Source: Anopheles merus (Eukaryota; Arthropoda; Insecta; Diptera; Culicidae). Taken from it: a stretch of DNA of 64,000 nt. Below, piece after piece: positions 1 to 11,162 of this stretch (its first letter is position 1; every line of letters starts with the position of its first letter). The position numbers and the translations under genes are program-made. Location: positions 7,384,768-7,448,767 of the forward strand of contig NC_054083.1 in NCBI RefSeq assembly GCF_017562075.2, in the 5' to 3' direction. The notes under the pieces are model-generated. The model saw nothing but the letters and a program-made list of their open reading frames with translations. It did no database searches and was not told the origin of the DNA.

Positions 1-1140
1 GTTAGATTCGTTAATTGAAGAATGAATATTGAGTGAAGTGATTGTGAATTATCAGTAAATTGTGTAAAATTTAGTGTAATTCATCAATACAAAGGATTAA
101 AAATATACATATGTGTTTAAACGAAACAAATCTTGTTGTTTATTTCATCGATGACGCTTGCTTGAAAATAAAACACACAGAAAAATAATCCCTGGCATCG
201 TGGCATAAGGAAGCTGTGTGCCAAAATGAGCTGCTTAAGCAATTCTGGCTATTTGGGAAATCTCGTATGTAACGTATATCGAGGTTTTCCTGTTTAAAAA
301 AAATTGTACGATAGTTCATCGATTATCTGGGAACGGATTAAACTATAAAAGTTATACAAAATTAAAATATCAAAAAGCTATTACTTTACTTTATTCTGTA
401 TGCTACATTGATTATTCGTCAAACTTTATGAGCACGAAAGCGTTAGTTGCTCTTTTTTTAAATGACTCTGTTTAGCAAAATTTGACCTAACAGTAAGTGT
501 TGAATGCCCACAATGCATTGGAAACGAATGGTCGTTTTTTTTATCAGACAGCTTATTCACGAATTTTGCACACACTTCCACGCTTGCTTGAAATCAACCA
601 ATCAGAGTCCGCCATACGATCAGCCGATCCGTTGAATGAGACAGTGAACCCCCAGGCAAGTTGATGCAAGACAGAGAAGCACTGAAAGGCTTGACAGTTT
701 AGTGAGCGCGTATGTGTGTTGTACAGTGCGTAGCGTATGTTTTAGGAGAATCGTTTGTCGGTGTTTCATGACACGATTGGAATCTAAGTGCACGCTAATT
801 CAATGCTAATTAAAAAATAACCGTAAATTTTGTTCAAAAACTTGTGTAAATAAAGCTTATCATGATTTTATGGAATTATTCATGCATTATTTTAACTAAC
901 TGCCAAAGTTCTTCGGCACAGTAGTCTTAACAGCACGCACGGCACTGTAGAGCTGAACAGCAGCGAAGCGTTTACTTTGCTTTGCAGTAACGTATTTTTC
1001 CCAATTGAAAGTCGCCCGTCGCGTCGCGTAGGTTGTGTGCCTGTTCGTGAGAGAAAACGCAAACGGTCCGCGCCTTTAGCAGGGAAGCGAAATTCATCCT
1101 AAAACGTACAAGTCCACCGAGGAAAAGTCTCCGTGCGCCT
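1..1140. other. Upstream flank of the Spot14-like gene
   Basis: No open reading frame or RNA gene can be supported here. The first 600 bases are AT-rich and featureless. From about 600 the composition becomes more mixed, as is common for insect promoter-proximal DNA. Part of the distal promoter or an earlier transcription start could lie in this stretch, but I see no decisive element. Confidence 0.5.
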
Positions 1141-1146
1141 TATAAA
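1141..1146 (+). promoter_or_regulatory. Candidate TATA box of the Spot14-like gene
   Basis: TATAAA lies about 640 bases upstream of the start codon, after a GC-rich stretch and before a GT-rich leader typical of dipteran 5' untranslated regions. If used, transcription would start near 1170-1176. No strong initiator consensus is visible there, so the start site is an inference. Other starts further upstream are possible. Confidence 0.3.
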
Positions 1147-1171
1147 GTCATAAGGCGAAGGCTGTCGTCGT

Positions 1172-1781
1172 TGTTCCGTGATAGAAAATTTGGCAGCAGA
1201 ATTTCGTTTTCCACACCTATTCATCGAGGTGTGTGCTTGTGTGTGTGTGCGTGTATGTGCGTTTGTCTGCAGTAGCGTGCGTGTGCAAATTTTGAAGTGT
1301 GTTATGAGCATTGGCAAGGCAGGAGAAGCGATAATTAGGAGCGTTGCACTTAAACAGAATATCAGAAATATCTTCTAGCAGCTTCTAAGTGTGTGTGTGT
1401 GTTTGTGCGTGCCTGCTCGAAGAAAAGGGCGTACATATCTGTGTTAAATTGAGAAAGCGGGATAGTAAAAGTCAGCAAGAGCGAGCGTTCAGCAAAGGCA
1501 TATACAAAAATCGCCTCAATTCAACCACAGCTAGCAGGAAAACATCAGCTTTCGAACGGGGGGATAAAACCAATCATACATTCAAGTAGTTGCTAAACGA
1601 AGAGGCGAGCTGCGTTTTTTGATACTCAAAAAGTGTGTGATTGTGTGAGAAAGTGCCGTACGTGAAGCGCTAAATTGAATTCGGAAAGGCAGGAGAAAGT
1701 TAATCATAATCCTGTGTCTTAAATTGTGAGCAACAATTTCCACAACACAAACATTTGTCCCGACAGCCAAGACAGGACGAC
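1172..1781 (+). other. Probable 5' leader with short upstream ORFs
   Basis: This stretch is rich in GT repeats and leads without interruption to the start codon at 1782. It contains short upstream ORFs, for example one from the ATG at 1304 to a stop at 1376-1378 (24 codons) and one of six codons from the ATG near 1254. If the TATA box is real, these would be in the mRNA and could dampen translation. The 5' limit is a guess. Confidence 0.4.
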
Positions 1782-1825
1782 ATGAACGGATACACGGATC
1801 TGCCCACAAACATGGAAAACAGCCG
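1782..1825 (+). CDS. MID1IP1: Spot14-like coding exon 1
   Basis: This encodes MNGYTDLPTNMENS plus two bases of the next codon. It is followed by GTAAGC, a good donor. The short, unconserved N-terminus lies upstream of the family domain. Confidence 0.85.
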
Positions 1826-4800
1826 GTAAGCTTTCAACACCATTGTATTGGATTTTAAAGCTGTGTTTTGGGGAAATCGTACCGTCTGCACCGTTGTGCA
1901 CATGCTTCCTTTCTTGAATTTTGCTAGCGGACTTGCTCGCATGTAGCTACGATTGATCGCAGTTGGCCATGGATCAATGTTTGGTATCTTCGACTCGATA
2001 GATCCGAGGATGCACGGAGCTCGACATGTGTGCCTCCCGTTGCTTAAGGTCAACACTTATGTACAACTGATCAAGGTAGTGCAAACGGATTGCAAACCCG
2101 TCCGCAAACACCAGTAATTGTGCAACTACGTTTTGTTTCAGTTCGTTGCAAATGGAATTTCGGATACACTTTATGCCTCAGCGATGGCCATGGGGTGGTG
2201 ATATAGCAATGATTTTTTTTAAGTGAGCTGTTTGAGTGCGGATAAAACTCGATGCACATAAGTGTATGTAAGTTTTGTGGAAAGCAAATTAATGATGTTA
2301 TTGCAGAGAATATAACCATTTTTGTATGTGTCGGTTCAGGGAATTTTTACAACGATGATTCAGAAGATGATTCAATAACGGGAAGCCCCTATCTTGCTAG
2401 TGCCTAAAAGGTACTTATAAAGTTCATGGGATGAGTTAGGAAACGGTATATGATATCGTATCATCAGATGAGATAACGCCCGGCTGGCGGTTTTGAAGTG
2501 TCAAAAATTGCCTCACCTTTGCCAGGGACGGAACAGTGCATGTGTGTGCGTGTGCGTTGGTTGCTGTAAAGGTTTTTCTGTGCCCACTTGATGGTGGTGT
2601 GGTCTGGTGCATGCGCACTGGATACGTTGCACCGTTGCCGGATACGAACACATACAAAGATTGCTATGACGCTAGTTGTGTAAAAAACGCCTAACACCAA
2701 TACGACCAACGCTATTGCTGCACAGGCCGTTGCGTATTGGGGTTCCGCGTCGATCAGATGATTTTCTTCAGTCGCTTCGCACAGCCGACCGTCCGACGGA
2801 AAATCAAGAGGATAAAGAAGAATAGATTACAAAACGGTGGGGCTACAAAAAAATATTGTGTGTGTAAAAGCCTTCTAGAAGCGGGTATCACGTGCATGTA
2901 TCCTACTGCTTATGTGGTGGAGAAACGTTCCATTTTCCAAACGGAAACGGCTTCACGCTGTATCGGCGCTTTTTTGTTCGCATCAATATTATGGCACTGG
3001 AATGTTCCGCACTTTTTGGCTTCCCACAGGCTTTAGGGGAAATTGCCAGATTGCTTGCCCATGGCTTGAGTTATGTCGAACGCAGGTGCTTCGTTTAATG
3101 GTATTTGCTGTAAAAAAAGAAGAGAAAAGAAGAATAAATAAACCCCTTTTATAACTTACCTGTCAACGCTGAGGTAATTGTCTGGTCGAACCGAGCGGTG
3201 CAATGGGAAGTACGATAAGAGTGATTAGTGTCTGTGTAGCTATGGAGCATTACCAATTTACAAACGTGGGCAGTGTCCCAGATGGAATACGGGTGTGTGT
3301 CGTGTTAGAGATCCAACCGGCAAAACCAGTTTCGGAAAATAATTTTTGATAACACTAAGTTGCTAAATCATCCGCTAATTAATCGATTTGTTTTTTAAGT
3401 CCTCTTGAAGCATAGCTTAGTTCTATTGATCGAAAGCGTGTTATATTTTGAGGCCAAGGCAACTCAATTGCACAATATAAAGTAAAAACAATAAACGTAT
3501 TGACGATAGAATGACCAACAGAGCCAACACATCAAATGGACTGTGTACAATCGGCAGGTGAATTAATTATACGATCACTGGGTCAAACTGCTCAAAGCAT
3601 GTTCTTCGCTGTGGTTAAGTGATATTTTAATACGGCAAAACAAAGGCCAACCTTACCCTGGGGAGTTCGTATGCATAATTAATATTGTTTTGAAACTTTT
3701 TGCGTTTGAACGATGGTGACCTGTTGTCATCAACCCGCAGGTTGAATAGTTTAAATTTAAATGCCTATTAAACCTCTGTTCCAATTCCGGTCTATGTAGA
3801 TAACGCACGGTATAGAAATGAATAATCGATTCTTTGTGAAGCAGGAGCGATATATTCGTTCGTTTTTCCATTACTGATTTTTTTGTTTTTAACATTTCTA
3901 TCGTTACTGTGATATGAGAAAAATTGAATTATTTTTTTTTCAATTTTGTGCGCAATGAATAGTAGGAAATGATCTATGAAGGACGTCGGCAATATCTTCA
4001 GGCATCTTTATGATACAGTGGTTTATAAGGACCATCTGTCCTTGGAAGAATGGAACGACCCCTCCGGGAGGACATTGAAGAAACGGAAACTTGGGTTGAA
4101 ATAAATCGAAACAACTTTTACTTCTCAACGCGAATGTGAAAACCTCACTACCCGGAATGCTTCTGTGGTGTGAAATAATCCCTCGCCGTTCTAGACTTTG
4201 TTGTCTGCAATGATATTTCAATATACTGGTTGTCCCCAAGGTACATCGAGGCTTTAGTCCGTAAATTGTTTATTTAGTAGGCTTTAAATAATGTATACAT
4301 ATTTTTTTTAAAGTTACGATATTATTGCGCGTTTGACAATTGTTCTGTCAAATCAGCAGAATTTGTACATTAAAACATCTGCTGAACTGTGCAAATCGCG
4401 TACTTTCTAAACCGTAAAGCTCGGAGACTGCCTACAATTTTATTTAAGTCCAAGTTTTTTTTGACATGTTTTTGATACACCTACCTACCTCCTGGAACTA
4501 GGAACATTACGTGGATGATGGAGAATATGTTTTGTTTGTAAACAACCATTAAGCTGTTGTGTCACCTCAGATTGCCCGCAGTTAATGCCTGAGACGAGCA
4601 TTTTTTTTCGTCACCTCATAGCATTTCGTTTCGCTAAGCATGTCGAGGACACTCCCGCCAGAGACGGGATGTCTAGAGCATCGAAAGTTGTCCGAAAGTT
4701 TCGCAAAAGTCACTGCACCGTAACCCGGTTACGTCCTGGGGTTTTGTTGTGCCGTTCCAAATTAGTGGGACTCGCAATACACCGATCTGTTGTGGTCCAA

Positions 4801-7800
4801 AATGGTGGGATAGGTCTCACGACGACGACGACTCTTCGACGAAGCTGTTCTCGCCTGGCAGTTAAGATTTCAGTTTCCATCGATTGCCTGATCATTGGAG
4901 TATGGGTTGCGCTTGTGGCATTACACCTCTTTTCGCTCCCAATTCCCCACCTAAGCGGTATTGACTGGTCAATCTTTTATGTAACCGCTTAGATATAGCC
5001 ACACATACATGCCGTGCAATGCCTTGATCACATGTTAGGCTGTGATATGTAGAGCGACGAGATAGTTGGCAGGATAGAGATGTATTATGATCAAAGATAT
5101 GATAACCCATTGTTCATTGAATACAAAATTCACTCTATGCAAAATGCCATAGCAGTAGCAGTAAATATAATAGGTTAGTAATGGTAGGACAGTAACTAGT
5201 ATGATGAGAAATGGCTTTCCTCATTAATTGTTAACGGAGAAAGCAATATCATCCTGACACTATATTTTAGACATCGAGGAGCATGCAAATGCAGCATGTT
5301 ATCCTGTGTGTCATGGTTTTATTTTTGTGTGCATCGATGGCGTGTTTTCACGACTCGTGCCAGAGCCAACTCACCTGTCGAATGAATTCAGCACCGATTT
5401 AGTCAGTCCATGGCGTACGTCGTGTCGTACGACCTAGGAGGGCGGCGTCACAGAAGGCTGTGAGTTGTATAGTGGCGCACGTTCGTCGATCAGATCGCGT
5501 CTCGTTCATTCACAGTTAATTTTTGCCAAGGTCGACCGAGTGAACGTCGTTCCCTACCGACGAGTGTGTGTGAGCGCGCGCGCGCGCAGCATACAAAGGT
5601 GGACCGGTCAGACCACTAGGGTACCGCGAGAGGCGACGATGAAGCAATCATACGACCTGTCCTCTCCCAAACCCAACATCGTCACTCCGAATAAAGCGGT
5701 TCCCCTGCTGCATTGCACTCTGTGTCTAAGCGAGATGGTGGGGAAAATCTTTGTAGCATTGCACCATAGTCTCAACGCCACCATCTGGACAATGCAGCCA
5801 GCCAGTCCAATACATTGAGATGGGATCGAACACTGGTGGTGGAAACTTTGTTTTGATCGTAAATGAAAGTGAGAGTGTCTTGACAAGTTGAGGGGATATT
5901 GAATGAGAAAAGGTGTCCTGTCCTGACCAAAGGCTGCTAGAGATAAGGGATTTTGAATGTGTTTCTAGCTTCAATGTGGTCTCTAGCTTTGTACATGCAT
6001 AAAGCTAATGTGTTTGATGATAATTTAGCAATTAGCTTAATGTTGTTGAACCTTACCACTAGCCTAGGGTTGAATTTTGCTATTACTAATATAACCTTAA
6101 ACATGTCTGCTGCTGCTAGCGTGCCGTTATTTCGGAATAGGTGTTTGATATTCCAGACACTTCCCCAAATTATGTGTGCAGTATCGCGACATTCACTTGC
6201 ACCTCGACCTTCCTTGTTTGGCGAACCGTGTGGCACACAGCCTTTGCTATCAAAAACAAAATAACCATCCCACCTGTTCCGCGATGATTAGGGTATGGTC
6301 GTGGCTCTCATTATTCCACCACTTAGTGTATTGCTCTGCCGGACCTTGAGACAGCGGCGAATGGAAGGGGCTGGTTTGTCCGTTAGGTAAAAGAAGGCAC
6401 TGTTGGTCCTCCTCCAACGGTAACCATCAAATTGTCACGACCTCAGCAGAAATGGTACGCACGGTACAACACAAACGGCCTCAAAATTCGTAGAGCAGGC
6501 TCTCCTATGCGTGCTTTTGGTGAAGCCATTTCCTTGGAGGTAGGTAGCGCGACATGGTAATGGTTGGACTTTGGAATTTCATACTTTTGTGGTGAGTGTA
6601 CTTGATTTTCGGTGGCGACACAATTGGACGATTGACCTCCAGCAAAACTGCGTGCCAACGCGGCAAAGTTAGCCATTTCGGGGGAATAGGTACACTTTCA
6701 TCGGGTACTTTGAATGCTACTTGTGCGGGTAGACAAGACAGGTGAAGGAACGATACAAGCAATAGCAATGCGACGTGTGTTTGTTGAGCAATTAACGTAC
6801 GTTTGGCTGTAAAACTGTATTTTCGTCACACACTACCAAAACTAGAGAAGGTCAATCGTGTTTCGATTGAATGTATTTGCAAGATATGATAATGCGCCAA
6901 GTTCAATTTTGAACTTGAACGAATAATTGTTCATACGTGTTAGGTACGTGCTTGTTATTCGAAGACAAAATAAATGCTCATGGCGTATGAATACCTGTGA
7001 AATTGCATAATCCATGTTTTAAGGAAGGGGTCTCCAAACTACGGCCGCATTTCTTAATAAATAGTTAATTATTGTGACTATTTTTAAAGAAAATGCAATT
7101 GCTGCTTTTCAGAGACGTAGACCAAGCTTAAAAAGTAGAAAGCTTTAGAAGTTTTGTGTATTATACGTTAGTATTTTCTTATAAAGACGAAATTTAAACG
7201 TTAGCATTAGCTGCAGGCAATGGAAAAATGACCCTCAACACCATTATTTATGAAGCAATGCGGCCCGCGAACTGAAAAGTTTGGAGACCCCTGGTTTAAG
7301 GCATACAGATTAATAATTTGGACAGTTCATATAAAACAGTTGAACAGTTCCTTATTTTCTATTTTATATATATTTACGTGTTCTCACTGGAAATAGCAGC
7401 TCCCCATTACAAGTCGTACATGTGGTAGTTAGGCGTCGTTCCTGGTTGGTTATGTCAAAGCAACTCGTTTAGTTACGTTCCAGGGTGCTGTGGATGCAAT
7501 TGGCACATTGATTGGCTTACAAGCTCATTCGGATATCTACTAAACATGAATTAATTAATAAAATAGTGACTGGACATGGCAGACCAAAGGCAAATTGGTA
7601 GTTCTTCATTGCTTGTTTGAAATTAATCTATAACGATCTTTCACCTGCAATGATGATCTTATTATTGAAGTACCTTTTAAGCAGGTATTTGTTATCTCAT
7701 TCGCTTGCATTGGATTCAAATGGATAGCAAAGTTTGCCAAATTATATTTCTTAAGGGCAGTTGTATGGTGTATCACCATTCCTTGCCAAGGACTGTATGC

Positions 7801-10800
7801 TCACTGTACACTTAAAACACATATGGTAACTACTTGTGCTACTTTTGAACTTGTTTTCGTTGGGGTTAGTTCAACAGTTCCACGAGTTTTGTTTTCGCTT
7901 TCTTAATGTGTGCAAAATAAACACTGTGAAGAATTAAAAACATTCTGAGCCTGGCAGTCGATAAACTGTGCTGGAAACTGCAAAATTTGGCTGTACAATT
8001 TTTCAGATTAAAAACAAACACAATGGCTGTAACCCTAGTTGTACAATATCAACATTAATTACAGTGTCTTGTTTAATATTGAGTTACATTATTCCTTACG
8101 TTACGTTAATTGTTTGGTATTATTTTCTGAATAAAATTATGCCTTTTTTACATACATTTATTAAATATGTTGTACAAAGTTGATTTATGATCCCGATTTG
8201 GTCGAAATTATCGGAAGGTTATGTTATGAAATGTGATAGCAAACAAATTGTTGTTTTTCACGAAGCTCGAAAAAATAACTCATTAACCGCCTTTAAATAG
8301 AACTCGCTCGTCGAAGGACAAATGTTGTAGGTGATACGTCTTTATATCTTTATCATTCACTAGTACATATTTCATATTTTATGACATTAATTATTGCACC
8401 CATCACACTTGAAATCAGATATGCCAAGTGTTGTTATTCTCACGTCCCATTGACTATATGCATAATGAGTTTCTAATATCAATGAAGTAAATGTGGGCGA
8501 TGCATGTAACACTTACGTTTTAGTACATATTTTTATTTCTTGTTTCACTTTAGGAATTGCTTGCGACGAATCGCCCGCCACGATGACCAAGAATTCTCTA
8601 ACCAAAGCATATTGAATGCGATGGAAACGTTTGTCAAGACTGTCAACACGATGGATGAAACGATATTAGTTCCCTGCAGATTGATGGATCGAAAGGTAAA
8701 TTGAAAATCATTGAAATAGCTGATAATGTTAAGCTTTAATGAATAAATAAATAAATAAATAAATAACGTCATTTTTAAGAGTGATCATCATCCATATAAA
8801 TAAAATTGTATACCATTTTCAACAGTCTTGTAATGTGGTAGAAAACTTGGCGATGAATAAAACGTTTGCAGAAAGTATGCTTGTGATGTCAGTAGCGATA
8901 TGGTGACCACCACCACAACAAGAAAGTCAAGAAACTGTTCATGTGGCTCATATAGCGACTGTTTTGCTTCACGGGCCTTGGCGAGCCATTGCAGGTTTTT
9001 TGTTTTTCTTTGCCGGGGCTGTTCCGCGTGCAATTTTCACTTCTTAATGGAGCCATAGAGGCATTTTTGCAATCCACATCTACAACACTCTTTTCAGCCA
9101 GCTTGGTTAATGTGGATTGTTGCATCAGCTTGATTGGCCCTTATGCATTGTATTTCCTTCCTCCTTTCACTCACTGTGATTTTTGTCTATAGATGTGCAA
9201 TATAATATAGATTAAAAAAAATATAATTAATTTATAATATAATTGTGAAAGATTCAATAGTTTGCCTGGGCGAAGGCGTTTGAGCAGATTAGGTAGAAAC
9301 AAAGAATGTTTAAGTTTAACCATTTATGAGTCAGAAGCAGTTGGGAGGACACTTCTTATGACCAATGTTGTTCTTCAATGACGTCATCATTAGGAAAACT
9401 CACCTACAAGGAATAAAATTTGCTTAGTGGACTATTTTCCAGAAAGAAAAGCAGTTAAAACACTTTGTGAACACTGATAAAACTTTCACAGCCGCAGTTA
9501 TTAACCGATTGTTGCATGGTCGAATGATTTCTCTTTTCTCTAGTTTGTTGTTTATATTAATGCTACCGAAGAGCTTTTGTACAAAATGAGTTTTGACAAA
9601 ACGAAAGTGAAACCTTTTCATATAGATGCATTGTGTTATTTTGTGCCATTAGTCCGTAGGTGCACATTGTAAGGTGATGGCAAGATGCCGTGCAGGCATA
9701 CTACAGACAATGATCATGCGCAGCTACATATGTAGCTGATCATGCGCAACATCAGTTTGAATTTCAGAAATGTCTTTCTTTTGTTAAGTGAAAGTCCTAT
9801 ATAAGTCATCCTTGCAGTTACCAACCTAACTGCATGCCTTTACAAGGGTTAAGCCTCGTACATACCGAATGCCTTACATGCAGGTTTGACTATCCTGCTT
9901 TGACTGGATAAACCAACAAGTCATTTTAGCTTATAATTCAGCAAAAATAGATTAGCTTATAGTATAGCAAACATTTGTGATAATAAGGCCCTTAATTGAC
10001 TACGACTGATGCGCCTCACAAAAAAGAAGTTAACTAATAGTGTATTATGACTGTAAAATCTTAGTTTTTTTTACTGGCAGAAAATGCTTTATAGATTAGA
10101 AAGACATAGTGGCAGGAAGAAATTTGGCCAGAAGAACCGTTTGAATAATATATGCCCTACTATAAATATAAATCTGATTTAGATACATTATAAAATTGTA
10201 TGCATACAGCTGGCTTTCAACCTTTACATATTGTTTATATTTTCTATTTTCTTAGGTTGGTGATGCTACGGATACGGTACCGGTTGCACCAAAAGCACAA
10301 CACCATGGAGCACATCATGGAAAGAAATCAAACCGTACTTCGATACGTGAAGTCCTGAACACGGCGGAACTGTTTCAAATTTACAACATGTTGAAAATAG
10401 TTAAAGTAGATTTGCTTTGGGGTCGCCAGGATGCGGAAGATAATATGGAAGAGTCGGTTGTTATGGGTTCGACGAAATCAACCTCGTCAAAGGTTAACAG
10501 CAATAACACAGACACCAATGTTACGAACAGCTCCACCACAAGTAGCACTAGCAGTAACACAACCTCGGACGTGACCATGAACACCAATAACAGCACCGGA
10601 TCCTCAGTGGCCGGAAGTGAAAAAGTAGAAGCAAACAACAGCATCAGTCCTGCCACGACGACGGTGACATCGGTGAAGGGCCATATTCGACGCCCGAGCA
10701 CGGTATCAGTAGCTTCCTCCAACTCGGCGAGCACGCTGAGCGATTCCGACAGTGAAACGTCGGCGGAAAACGATTCAGGTATCGAGTCGGAGGGCAATCA

Positions 10801-10936
10801 AGAGCAGGATCGTAGCGCTGAGCTTGCCAAACAGTTTCGTATGCATCTGATCGGGCTGTACCGGTCGCTTGAACAGATGAGTGAAGCAGCCAACTATTTG
10901 ACGGCTCGGTACCAGAGCGATGTTGGGCCGGTTTAG
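1782..10936 (+). CDS. MID1IP1: Spot14/MID1IP1 (MIG12) family protein, three coding exons
   Basis: Joining 1782-1825, 8554-8695 and 10256-10936 gives an uninterrupted 288-residue protein with GT-AG introns. Three blocks match the Spot_14 family. Residues 30-60 contain SILNAMETFVKTVNTMDET and VPCRLMD, equivalent to the N-terminal helix of vertebrate MID1IP1. Residues 98-118 contain ELFQIYNMLKIVKVDLLWG. Residues 248-286 contain AKQFRMHLIGLYRSLEQ and ANYLTARYQSDVG. In vertebrates this family binds acetyl-CoA carboxylase, promotes its polymerisation and raises fatty-acid synthesis; MIG12 also binds the microtubule protein MID1. That role is inferred for the insect protein. At 288 residues it is longer than the roughly 180-residue vertebrate protein because of a Ser/Thr/Asn-rich, probably disordered insertion at about 125-245. 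The start is the first ATG of the exon with a purine at -3; a second in-frame ATG is codon 11. The symbol is that of the vertebrate homologue. Confidence 0.93.
5340..5830 (+). promoter_or_regulatory. GC-rich exon-like island in intron 1, possible alternative promoter/first exon
   Basis: This block has a high GC content and CG-rich words (for example GCGCGCGCGCGCAGC at about 5574-5590), unlike the AT-rich intron around it. An ORF opens at the ATG at 5639 after a G/A-rich context and reads MKQSYDLSSPKPNIVTPNKA onward to a stop at 5816-5818. An initiator-like ATCAGATC lies near 5491. I found no donor that clearly joins it in frame to exon 2. It may be an alternative untranslated first exon, an enhancer, or an unrelated non-coding transcript. 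Confidence 0.3.
7025..7293. mobile_element. hAT-like MITE, 269 bp
   Basis: The ends are inverted repeats, AAGGGGTCTCCAAACT on the left and AGTTTGGAGACCCCTG on the right, the classic hAT terminal pattern CAGGGGTCTCC with the first base changed on the left. The flanks are ttttaagg (7017-7024) and gtttaagg (7294-7301), an 8-bp target duplication with one mismatch. It has no coding capacity, so it must have been mobilised by a transposase elsewhere. Confidence 0.85.
8554..8695 (+). CDS. MID1IP1: Spot14-like coding exon 2
   Basis: Preceded by a TTTAG acceptor and followed by the GTAAAT donor. It completes an Arg codon split across intron 1 and encodes NCLRRIARHDDQEF followed by the first conserved family helix and VPCRLMDRK. 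It ends in phase 0. Confidence 0.93.
8742..8766. repeat. AATA tetranucleotide microsatellite
   Basis: About six tandem AATA units lie 50 bases into intron 2. No function is apparent. It could be polymorphic in length. Confidence 0.9.
9374..9430. repeat. Diverged repeat, copy 1 (intron 2)
   Basis: The first 35 bases match 11111-11145 with four mismatches (TTCAATGACGTCATCAT here against TTCAATGACCTCATCAT there). Weaker similarity continues for about 20 more bases. This copy contains TGACGTCA, a perfect CRE/ATF-type site that the other copy lacks. It may be a small dispersed repeat or a local duplication. Confidence 0.7.
9711..9748. promoter_or_regulatory. 16-bp palindrome flanked by 12-bp direct repeats
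   Basis: TGATCATGCGCA occurs at 9711-9722 and again at 9737-9748. The interval 9722-9737 is the perfect palindrome AGCTACATATGTAGCT. The direct repeats are 26 bases apart, about two and a half helical turns. The layout resembles a paired binding site for a dimeric factor, but no factor is recognised. Confidence 0.55.
10256..10936 (+). CDS. MID1IP1: Spot14-like coding exon 3 (C-terminal)
   Basis: It opens after CTTAG and encodes 226 residues to the TAG at 10934-10936. It carries conserved block 2 (LFQIYNMLKIVKVDLLWG), the long Ser/Thr/Asn-rich insertion (10490-10790) and conserved block 3 at the C-terminus. A His-rich HHGAHHGKK segment lies near its start. Confidence 0.95.
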   Translation, partial: VGDATDTVPVAPKAQHHGAHHGKKSNRTSIREVLNTAELFQIYNMLKIVKVDLLWGRQDAEDNMEESVVMGSTKSTSSKVNSNNTDTNVTNSSTTSSTSSNTTSDVTMNTNNSTGSSVAGSEKVEANNSISPATTTVTSVKGHIRRPSTVSVASSNSASTLSDSDSETSAENDSGIESEGNQEQDRSAELAKQFRMHLIGLYRSLEQMSEAANYLTARYQSDVGPV

Positions 10937-11110
10937 ACAGGGTCTTGCATTTTCTGTTCGAGTTTGTAGCAGATTGTCAGCTCACATCTAATATTGATAG
11001 TACACTGTTAAGCGAGATTGTTGTTGGTTTCTCGTGACCAGAGATGAGGTTCACATTCCCGGCTGGATCATATTCTGTACATTTCTAAAGCAATCATCTG
11101 TGCTATTCAA

Positions 11111-11162
11111 TTCAATGACCTCATCATAAGGAAAACTCACTTGCATTTGCTAAGAGGATCCA
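11111..11162. repeat. Diverged repeat, copy 2 (3' UTR)
   Basis: This matches the intron-2 segment at 9374-9430 in the same orientation, 31 of 35 bases in the core. The shared part reads through AGGAAAACTCAC. The CRE-like TGACGTCA of the other copy is TGACCTCA here. Confidence 0.7.

Larger units (their letters stand above)
1826..8553 (+). other. Intron 1 of the Spot14-like gene
   Basis: This 6.7-kb AT-rich intron begins GTAAGC and ends in a pyrimidine-rich tract plus TTTAG. It contains the GC-rich exon-like island at 5340-5830 and a hAT-like MITE at 7025-7293. Several ORFs of 60-135 codons occur, for example 4585-4992, but they show no family motif or coding character and I do not call them genes. 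Confidence 0.85.
8696..10255 (+). other. Intron 2 of the Spot14-like gene
   Basis: This 1.56-kb intron is AT-rich. It contains an AATA microsatellite, a segment at 9374-9430 that recurs in the 3' untranslated region, and a compact palindrome with direct repeats at 9711-9748. No coding segment is supported. Confidence 0.88.

Noticed and set aside
4585..4992. 135-codon ORF in Spot14 intron 1
   Set aside because: Composition is not gene-like, no domain is seen and it lies within a well-defined intron.
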